A DNA stretch of 6,036 nucleotides, taken from the NCBI GenBank assembly GCA_002433675.1, contig DJIP01000265.1, positions 3,319 through 9,354 on the forward strand, written 5' to 3'. Position 1 is the first letter of the stretch. Every line of letters starts with the position of its first letter. The notes beneath the pieces are model-generated. The model was given only the letters and a program-made list of their open reading frames with translations, made no database searches and was not told the origin of the DNA. The translations under genes and the position numbers were made by a program. This document shows positions 1-5,081 of this stretch, piece after piece. The DNA comes from Halomonas halophila. GTDB taxonomy: Bacteria > Pseudomonadota > Gammaproteobacteria > Pseudomonadales > Halomonadaceae.

Positions 1-1238
1 CCTCGGTGGTCGAGCAGTTGATCTCGGTGGAGGAGCAGCTCAACACCCTGGACTTCCAGGAAGCCGAACTGGTCCAGCGTTTCACCCGCAACCACCCCAC
101 CTATCAGGCGTTGATGCGCCAGCGCGGCATCCTCAACCAGGAGAAGGCCCGGCTGGAGGAACGTGTCAGCGAGATGCCCGAGTCCCAGCAGGAAATCGTG
201 CGTCTCACCCGGGACGTGGAGGTGACCCAGGCGATCTATGTCAATGTGCTTAATCGTACACAAGAGGTGGCGGTCGCCAAGGCCGGCACCATCGGCAACG
301 TGCGGGTCATCGACGATGCCTACGTGGACGACGATCCGGTGGCGCCCAATGCCGGCCTGATGATGGCCTTGGCCACGGTCATCGGTGCCTTTCTGGCGGT
401 GGCGGTGGTACTGGTGCGTGGCATGCTCAATCGCGGTATCGAGAGCCCGGACCAGCTCGAGGACCTGGGGCTGCCGGTGTACGCCACGGTGCCGCTTTCC
501 GAGGTACAGCAGCGCCTGGTCAAGCGGGTCAAGTATCGCAGCGATCGGCGCAGTCAGCCGGTGATCAAGGGCCTGCTGGCGCTGACTCAACCGACCGATA
601 TGGCCATCGAGGCGTTGCGTGGCCTGCGCACCAGTCTGCACTTCGCGATGATGGAAGCGTCCAACAACTGCCTGATGATCACCGGCCCCAGTCCTGAGAT
701 CGGCAAGAGCTTTATCTCGCTGAATCTGGGGGTGATCTGTGCCCAGGCTGGGCAGAAGGTGCTGGTCATCGACGCCGATATGCGCAAGGGACACCTGCAC
801 AGTGCCTTCGGCGCCAAGGCCGAAGGCGGCCTGTCGGACCTGCTGTCGGACAAGAGCGAGGGGGGCGAGGTCATCCGCCACACCGAGGTGGAAGGGCTCG
901 ACTATCTGTCGCGAGGCGCTTGCCCGCCCAATCCTTCGGAACTGCTGATGCGCGAGCGTTTCACCACGCTGATGGAGCAGTTCAGTCGCGACTACGATCT
1001 GGTGATCGTCGATACCCCGCCTGTGCTGGCGGTGACCGACGCCTCCATCGTCGGCAACCGGGTGGGCACCAGCCTGTTGGTGACGCGCTTCAAGCTCAAT
1101 CCGGTGAAGGAGGTCAGGGTGGCGCTCAGGCGCCTGGAGACCTCCAACGTCAGGGTCAAGGGCTGCATTCTCAATGCCATGGACCCCAGCGCCAGGCACG
1201 GTTACGGCTATGGTCACTATGTCTATGCCTACCAGTGA
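1..1238 (+). CDS. wzc: Wzc-type polysaccharide co-polymerase / BY-family tyrosine autokinase (5'-truncated)
   Basis: This is the C-terminal part of an inner-membrane chain-length regulator with a cytoplasmic tyrosine kinase domain (PCP-2a, Wzc/Ptk family). Reading begins at base 3; the GTG at base 6 is an internal Val, not a start, and the gene continues upstream. Numbering residues from that GTG, the order is: periplasmic coiled-coil end (about 1-95, with the family-typical NHP at 29-31), a PxxP at 111-114 next to a transmembrane helix (about 116-137), then the kinase. Kinase motifs are the ExxRxxR oligomerisation motif at 202-208 (EALRGLR), Walker A GPSPEIGKS at 227-235, Walker A' VIDADMR at 254-260 and Walker B VIVDTPP at 333-339. 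The C-terminal tail carries five tyrosines (400, 402, 405, 407, 409), the expected autophosphorylation cluster. All kinase motifs look intact. In the family, cycles of phosphorylation and Wzb-type dephosphorylation control polymer length and export; no phosphatase gene lies in the window. Function at family level is secure; the polymer served is inferred from the neighbours. Confidence 0.95.
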   Translation, partial: SVVEQLISVEEQLNTLDFQEAELVQRFTRNHPTYQALMRQRGILNQEKARLEERVSEMPESQQEIVRLTRDVEVTQAIYVNVLNRTQEVAVAKAGTIGNVRVIDDAYVDDDPVAPNAGLMMALATVIGAFLAVAVVLVRGMLNRGIESPDQLEDLGLPVYATVPLSEVQQRLVKRVKYRSDRRSQPVIKGLLALTQPTDMAIEALRGLRTSLHFAMMEASNNCLMITGPSPEIGKSFISLNLGVICAQAGQKVLVIDADMRKGHLHSAFGAKAEGGLSDLLSDKSEGGEVIRHTEVEGLDYLSRGACPPNPSELLMRERFTTLMEQFSRDYDLVIVDTPPVLAVTDASIVGNRVGTSLLVTRFKLNPVKEVRVALRRLETSNVRVKGCILNAMDPSARHGYGYGHYVYAYQ

Positions 1239-1258
1239 GCGCTGCTATGACGGCAAGC

Positions 1259-1263
1259 AGGGA
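1259..1263 (+). promoter_or_regulatory. Ribosome binding site favouring the ATG at 1271
   Basis: AGGGA lies 7 bases before the ATG at 1271, a good Shine-Dalgarno position. The earlier in-frame ATG at 1247 has only a weak GTGAGC about 6 bases upstream, overlapping the stop codon of the kinase gene. This is why 1271 is preferred, although 1247 remains possible. Confidence 0.55.
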
Positions 1264-1270
1264 CGCTTCG

Positions 1271-3088
1271 ATGCAGACTGATCTGCGCGAACTCTATGGC
1301 CTGCTGACTCACGACCAGCGCCGGCAACTGCTCCGGCTGCAGGTACTGGTGGTGGCGATGGCGCTGTGCGAACTGCTGAGCGTCGCCTCCATCGCGCCCT
1401 TTATGGCGGTGGTGGGTGATCTGGAGCGTCTTGGCGGCGACGGCGTGATGGGCGAACTCTATCGGGCCAGCGGTGCCGATTCGCCGGAGCGCTTTCTTCT
1501 GTGGCTGGGTCTGGGGGTGCTGGCCGCGCTGTCGATCGCCGCGGTGGTGTCGATGGTGACGGTGTGGCGGCTGGCGGTCTACGGCGCCACCGTCGGGGCG
1601 GAGCTGGGTTCACGACTGTTTGCCCACTACATGCACAAGGATTGGCTGTTCCACGCCGGAGGCAGCAGCAGCTATCTGACCAAGCAGATCGCCCAGGAGT
1701 GCCAGCGGGTGATGCTGGGTGTCATCGATCCGTTGATGCAGATGAACGCCAAGGTGGTACTGGCGCTGTTCATGTCGCTGGCCATCCTGATCTACAACCC
1801 CGCCGTGGCGCTGTGTGCCATGGCGTTGTTCTCGCTGGCCTACCTGCTGCTCTATCACACTGCCCGACGTCGCCTGATGAGCAACGGCGAGGCACTGTCG
1901 GCGGCCCAGAGTCAGCGCTTTCGACTGATGGCCGAGGGATTCGGAGGGATCAAGGATCTGCTGCTACTGGGTCGCCAGACACAACTGACCGAGCGTTTCG
2001 ATCGAGCCAGTCGGCGCTTTGCCCGGGCCCAGGGCACCAATCAGGCGCTCAAGCAGGCACCGCGCTATGCGATGGAGGTGGTGGCATTTGCCTCGGTGAT
2101 CCTGCTGTTGTTCTACCTGCTGAAGACGCACCAGGGTGAGATGGCGTCGATGCTGCCGGTACTGGCGGTGTACGCCCTGGCGGGATTCAAGCTGCTGCCG
2201 GCATTTCAGCATATCTACGCCAGTGTCTCGAGCATCCGCGGGAACCTGCATGCGCTCGAGGAAATTCGCAATGACCTGCGGTCCAGCCATGCCCATGACC
2301 AGGCGTGCGCCCCTGGGCAGGGCGATGATCAGGCCCAGGGCGGCTCACCGTTCAAGGCCCGGCGCGAGATTCGCCTCGAGGGCGTCAGTTTTCGCTATCC
2401 CGGCGCACGTTCTTCCGCGGTGGACGACGTCAGTCTGGTGATCCCGGCCAACAGCGTGATTGGCCTGGTCGGCGCCTCCGGTTCCGGCAAGTCCACCCTG
2501 ATCGATCTTTTGCTGGGGCTGATGAAACCCCAGCGAGGGCTAATCAGCGTGGACGGAAAGGTCATCGACGAGGCCAATCGTCGCCAGTGGCAGGATGCCC
2601 TCGGCTTCGTCTCCCAACAGCTTTATCTGTGTGATGGCAGCATTCGCGACAACGTGGCCTTCGGTCTGGCCCCCGAGTGTATCGATGACGAGCGCGTCGA
2701 GAGGGCGCTTCAACTCGCCCACCTGGCCGAGTTCGTGGCCGAGCTGCCTCAGGGCATCGAGACCCTGGTCGGCGAGCGCGGTGTCCAGCTGTCCGGGGGG
2801 CAGCGTCAGCGCATCGGCATCGCTCGGGCGCTGTATCACGAGGCCGAGGTGCTGGTGCTGGATGAGGCGACCAGTGCCCTGGACGGCATCACCGAGCGGC
2901 TGATCATGGACGCGATCCATGACTTCGCCGGTCGCAAGACCATCGTGCTGGTCGCCCATCGACTGACCACCGTCATGGCCTGCGAGTGCATCTACATGAT
3001 GGAGCGTGGACGCCTGGTGGACGAGGGCAGCTACCGGGAGCTGATGTCGCGCAACGAGGTGTTCAAGCGAATGGCGCAGAGCGCCTGA
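1271..3088 (+). CDS. PglK-like ABC exporter, fused membrane and ATPase domains (probable lipid-linked glycan flippase)
   Basis: A 605-residue half-transporter in the B-type ABC exporter fold (MsbA/PglK group), expected to work as a homodimer in the inner membrane. The N-terminal half has about six hydrophobic segments (near 21-48, 76-100, 157-175, 178-196, 266-285, 290-312). A polar linker (about 338-362) leads to a complete ATPase domain: Walker A GASGSGKST 401-409, Q-loop glutamine at 449/450, signature LSGGQ 507-511, Walker B VLVLDE 527-532, D-loop SALD 535-538 and H-loop His563. PglK-type proteins flip undecaprenyl-diphosphate-linked oligosaccharides; that substrate is inferred here from the polysaccharide and nonulosonic acid neighbours. 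An export role for another lipid or peptide cannot be excluded from sequence alone. The frame is open upstream into the kinase gene, but that part is a shadow. Start 1271 is chosen for its Shine-Dalgarno; ATG 1247 would add 8 residues (613 in all). The gene follows the kinase by 32 bases and precedes the acyltransferase by 12, so the three are probably co-transcribed. Confidence 0.93.
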   Translation: MQTDLRELYGLLTHDQRRQLLRLQVLVVAMALCELLSVASIAPFMAVVGDLERLGGDGVMGELYRASGADSPERFLLWLGLGVLAALSIAAVVSMVTVWRLAVYGATVGAELGSRLFAHYMHKDWLFHAGGSSSYLTKQIAQECQRVMLGVIDPLMQMNAKVVLALFMSLAILIYNPAVALCAMALFSLAYLLLYHTARRRLMSNGEALSAAQSQRFRLMAEGFGGIKDLLLLGRQTQLTERFDRASRRFARAQGTNQALKQAPRYAMEVVAFASVILLLFYLLKTHQGEMASMLPVLAVYALAGFKLLPAFQHIYASVSSIRGNLHALEEIRNDLRSSHAHDQACAPGQGDDQAQGGSPFKARREIRLEGVSFRYPGARSSAVDDVSLVIPANSVIGLVGASGSGKSTLIDLLLGLMKPQRGLISVDGKVIDEANRRQWQDALGFVSQQLYLCDGSIRDNVAFGLAPECIDDERVERALQLAHLAEFVAELPQGIETLVGERGVQLSGGQRQRIGIARALYHEAEVLVLDEATSALDGITERLIMDAIHDFAGRKTIVLVAHRLTTVMACECIYMMERGRLVDEGSYRELMSRNEVFKRMAQSA

Positions 3089-3100
3089 GGTAGGGCACCG

Positions 3101-3724
3101 ATGAAGGAGTGCTTCGTGATTGGCGGCGGCGGCCATGCGCGGGTGCTGCTGCATGGATTGCGCGGACTCGGCTGGCAGGTGGTCGGCTACGTGGCACGGG
3201 AGCCCTCGTCGGCCATGCCGGTCCCCTGGCTGGGGCAGGACCGTGGTCGGCTGGCGTCTCCGGAAGGCTTGCCGGGTATCGCCTTCCTGGGTATCGGCAT
3301 GATCACCAGCGCACCCTGGCGGCGCTCGCTGATAGAGGCCTTCCTGGCGCAGGGCTTCGACCTGCCGCCGTTGATCACGCACACCGCCATGGTGCATGAC
3401 GACGTGAAGCTGGGCGACGGCAGCGTAATACTGGATGGTGCCGTGGTGGTCACCGGCAGTCGTCTGGGACGAGGTTGTCTGATCAATACCCGGGCGGTGG
3501 TCGACCACGACTGCGTGCTGGGCGACAACGTCCACGTTGCCTGCGGTGCCACGCTCAGTGGCGGCGTCAGGCTAGGGGCGGACGTGATGATCGGCACCGG
3601 GGCAAACCTGATCCAGGGTGTCGAAGTGTGTGCGGGGGCGGTGATCGGCGCCGGTGCCACCGTGGTTGGGAACGTGACGCGCCCTGGGGTGTATCTCGGG
3701 ACACCCGCGCGACGACGGGAATGA
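3101..3724 (+). CDS. neuD: NeuD/PglD/LegH-family sugar acyltransferase (left-handed beta-helix)
   Basis: A 207-residue two-domain enzyme of normal length for the family. The N-terminal Rossmann-like part opens with FVIGGGGHARVLL (5-17), the nucleotide-sugar-binding loop seen in PglD, including His12 next to the glycine run. The C-terminal part (about 95-200) is built of hexapeptide repeats with the I/V/L-G-x4 rhythm (KLGDGSVI, RLGRGCLI, VLGDNVHV, RLGADVMI, VIGAGATVV), the acetyl-CoA-binding beta-helix, normally trimeric. The catalytic His is expected at 136, within VVDHDC. It ends in the usual GxPAR-type tail. In legionaminic acid pathways such enzymes (LegH) acetylate the 4-amino group of a UDP-sugar; in sialic acid loci NeuD is an O-acetyltransferase or a protein supporting NeuB. 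The choice between these is open, and the symbol denotes the family. ATG 3101 has AGGG at 3092-3095, 5 bases upstream, and lies 12 bases after the ABC gene. Confidence 0.9.
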   Translation: MKECFVIGGGGHARVLLHGLRGLGWQVVGYVAREPSSAMPVPWLGQDRGRLASPEGLPGIAFLGIGMITSAPWRRSLIEAFLAQGFDLPPLITHTAMVHDDVKLGDGSVILDGAVVVTGSRLGRGCLINTRAVVDHDCVLGDNVHVACGATLSGGVRLGADVMIGTGANLIQGVEVCAGAVIGAGATVVGNVTRPGVYLGTPARRRE

Positions 3725-3773
3725 ATGCGCCTGGCCGACACGCGATTCGGATGTTGTGGAGGTTGTCAGCAAA

Positions 3774-3797
3774 CGTCTTGCAGGACGGTGCAAGGCG
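3774..3797 (+). other. Hairpin-capable inverted repeat downstream of neuD
   Basis: CTTGCA (3777-3782) and TGCAAG (3789-3794) pair around the loop GGACGG. In RNA the stem can extend to 9 pairs (3774-3797) with one G-U. It lies about 50 bases after the acyltransferase stop, where a terminator might be. No T-run follows, so it does not qualify as a standard intrinsic terminator. Confidence 0.4.
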
Positions 3798-3862
3798 GTG
3801 ACGACGAGGCAGCACAAAGGGGTAGTAGTGATAGAAGGCAAGGCCGCAACTGCGTGACTTTT

Positions 3863-3874
3863 TTGAACGTTCAA
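3863..3874. promoter_or_regulatory. Perfect 12-bp palindrome TTGAACGTTCAA, candidate operator
   Basis: TTGAACGTTCAA is a perfect uninterrupted palindrome in the low-GC gap, about 118 bases upstream of neuB and directly after a T6 run. Symmetry and position suit a dimeric regulator binding site. I cannot assign a regulator, and there is only one copy in the gap. A 12-bp palindrome can also arise by chance. Confidence 0.35.
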
Positions 3875-3956
3875 GGAGCCATCACCGCAAGATGCAGTAC
3901 CGATAAAGTGCCCGATGGCGCAAATAAGAACAGGTAGGTCTACGCAAACAGGGAAG

Positions 3957-3976
3957 GCGCTTCTGCCAAGAGGCGC
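3957..3976 (+). promoter_or_regulatory. Hairpin in the neuB 5' leader
   Basis: GCGCTTCT (3957-3964) pairs with AGAGGCGC (3969-3976) around a GCCA tetraloop, giving 8 pairs including one G-U. The stem ends 4 bases before the neuB Shine-Dalgarno, so it could affect ribosome access or messenger stability. No T-run follows, so it is not an intrinsic terminator. The effect is inferred. Confidence 0.4.
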
Positions 3977-3980
3977 ACGT

Positions 3981-3986
3981 AGGGGA
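3981..3986 (+). promoter_or_regulatory. Strong ribosome binding site of neuB
   Basis: AGGGGA lies 5 bases before the ATG at 3992. It supports this start even though it gives the protein a longer N-terminus than many NeuB proteins have before the first conserved strand. Confidence 0.8.
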
Positions 3987-3991
3987 TACAA

Positions 3992-5056
3992 ATGATTCAT
4001 TCTGAGGTTGTCGAGACGAGATGGGCGGCATCGAGCCGCACCGAGTCGCCAGGCGTCCGGGTGATCGCCGAAGCCGGCGTCAATCACAATGGGTGTCTGG
4101 AGACCGCCATGACGTTGGTGGACGCGGCACGTGAGTGCGGCGCCGATGCCGTCAAGTTTCAGTGGTTCAAGGCGGAGCAACTGGTGACCGCCGACGCCGC
4201 CCAGGCAAGCTACCAGCGAAAGGCCTGCCCAGAGGATGGCTCCCAGTACGCCATGCTCAAGCGACTTGAACTCGGCAATGAGGATTTCCGCCGGTTGGCC
4301 GAGTACAGCCACGAGAGAGGCATCGAATTCCTGGCCAGCCCCTTCGACGAGGACAGCGTCGAGTGGCTGGCTGCGCTGGACGTCGGTTGCTTCAAGGTGG
4401 CCTCCGGGGAGTTGACCAATCTTCCGCTGCTTTCACGTATCGGCGCCCAGGGCAAACCGGTGCTGTTGTCCACGGGCATGAGTTTTCTGGGGGAGATCGA
4501 AGCCGCCTTGGCGACCCTTTCGGCGGCGGGGGCCGGCGACGTTACGGTACTGCACTGCGTCAGCGAATACCCGGCGCCGGTGGACCAGATCAACCTCGTC
4601 GCCATGGACACCCTGGCCCAGGCCTTCGGTTGCCCGGTCGGCTACTCCGACCATAGCGATGGCATCGATATTGCCCTGGCGGCGGTGGCGCGGGGCGCCG
4701 TGGTCATCGAAAAGCATCTGACCCTGGATACCACCATGGCCGGGCCGGACCATACGGCCTCGCTGGATCCTCAGGCCTTCCTGGCGATGGTCACCGCCAT
4801 TCGTCGTATCGAGCGGGCCCTCGGCGATGGGCGCAAGCGCCCGGCGCCCTGTGAGCAGCCCCAGCGGGAGCTGGTGCGTCGAAGCGTGGTAGCCGGGCGC
4901 GATATCGACGCGGGCGAGGTGCTGGCGCAAGGCGATTTGCTGCTGAAACGACCTGGCAGCGGCCTGCCTGCTGCCGCCCTGCCTCAGTTGATCGGTCGGG
5001 TGGCCAGACGCCGTATCGGTCGTGACGCCCTGCTGGACTGGGCGGATCTGACATGA
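3992..5056 (+). CDS. neuB: NeuB-family nonulosonic acid synthase (N-acetylneuraminate or legionaminate synthase)
   Basis: A 354-residue cytoplasmic enzyme that condenses phosphoenolpyruvate with ManNAc, or with a 2,4-diacetamido-6-deoxy-mannose analogue, to make a nine-carbon acidic sugar. It has the full family layout: a TIM-barrel (about 22-280) followed by a C-terminal antifreeze-like SAF domain (about 292-350). Visible motifs are IAEAGVNHNG 25-34 (Glu27), VKFQ 54-57 (Lys55), FKVASGE 134-140 (Lys135), STGM 160-163, HCVSEYP 188-194, GYSDH 217-221, EKHLTLD 240-246, GPDHTAS 251-257 and, in the SAF domain, KRPGSG 319-324, whose Arg320 matches the arginine that reaches into the partner's active site in the dimer. 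The metal-binding histidines are expected to be 221 and 242. All key positions look intact. About 20 residues precede the first barrel strand, more than usual. The gap before it suggests its own promoter; neuC follows after 25 bases. The substrate (Neu5Ac versus legionaminic type) is not decided by these motifs. Confidence 0.95.
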   Translation: MIHSEVVETRWAASSRTESPGVRVIAEAGVNHNGCLETAMTLVDAARECGADAVKFQWFKAEQLVTADAAQASYQRKACPEDGSQYAMLKRLELGNEDFRRLAEYSHERGIEFLASPFDEDSVEWLAALDVGCFKVASGELTNLPLLSRIGAQGKPVLLSTGMSFLGEIEAALATLSAAGAGDVTVLHCVSEYPAPVDQINLVAMDTLAQAFGCPVGYSDHSDGIDIALAAVARGAVVIEKHLTLDTTMAGPDHTASLDPQAFLAMVTAIRRIERALGDGRKRPAPCEQPQRELVRRSVVAGRDIDAGEVLAQGDLLLKRPGSGLPAAALPQLIGRVARRRIGRDALLDWADLT

Positions 5057-5070
5057 TGGCCTGGGCATGA

Positions 5071-5076
5071 GGGGGA
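5071..5076 (+). promoter_or_regulatory. Ribosome binding site deciding the neuC start
   Basis: GGGGGA, preceded by A at 5070, lies 5 bases before the ATG at 5082. The in-frame ATG at 5067 has no comparable site upstream and would itself contain this purine run in its coding sequence, so 5082 is preferred. Confidence 0.65.
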
Positions 5077-5081
5077 CTGGC

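Larger units (their letters stand above)
3725..3991. other. 267-base intergenic region upstream of neuB, no convincing gene
   Basis: This is the only sizeable gap in an otherwise tightly packed gene string (other spacings are 12-32 bases). By hand count it is about 55% G+C, below the flanking genes. It contains a 9-bp hairpin-capable repeat near its start, a T6 run (3859-3864) running into a perfect 12-bp palindrome, a small GTAG-GT-CTAC palindrome (3934-3943) and an 8-bp hairpin just before the neuB ribosome binding site. I see no well-matched sigma-70 promoter pair: TTGTCA at 3763-3768 has no -10 partner, and TGATAGAAG (3829-3837) is only a weak extended -10. A 70-codon frame opening at 3725 shows no family resemblance and is probably chance. 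A promoter or attenuating leader for neuB is the natural inference, not something shown. Confidence 0.6.

Noticed and set aside
920..1246. Upstream extension of the ABC transporter frame into the kinase gene
   Set aside because: This stretch is out of frame over the conserved kinase domain, and its translation is low-complexity shadow sequence unlike any ABC N-terminus.
2540..3535. Long open frame on the - strand (331 codons) opposite the ABC and acyltransferase genes
   Set aside because: It lies antisense to two well-supported genes, has His/Gln-rich composition typical of high-GC shadow frames, and has no recognisable motifs.
3762..3792. Sigma-54 or sigma-70 promoter near TTGTCA / TTGCA
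   Set aside because: TTGTCA has no -10-like hexamer at 16-18 bases, and TTGCA lacks a GG at the spacing sigma-54 requires.
3818..3832. Possible ops/JUMPstart (RfaH) element around GGGGTAGTAGTG
   Set aside because: It shares only GTAG and little else with the ops core GGCGGTAGCGTG, and it lies mid-locus rather than at the operon start.
3845..3864. T6 run as the tail of an intrinsic terminator
   Set aside because: The only adjacent stem is CGCA/TGCG with a 2-base loop, too short to form a terminator hairpin.
3725..3937. 70-codon + strand frame right after the neuD stop
   Set aside because: Only GGGA 4 bases upstream could serve as a ribosome site. The product has no recognisable domain, membrane segment or signal, and most of the gap looks non-coding.
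3572..4312. - strand open frame (246 codons) spanning the neuD-neuB gap
   Set aside because: It overlaps the ends of both flanking genes in antisense, shows no family motifs, and its composition looks random. It does not explain the gap.
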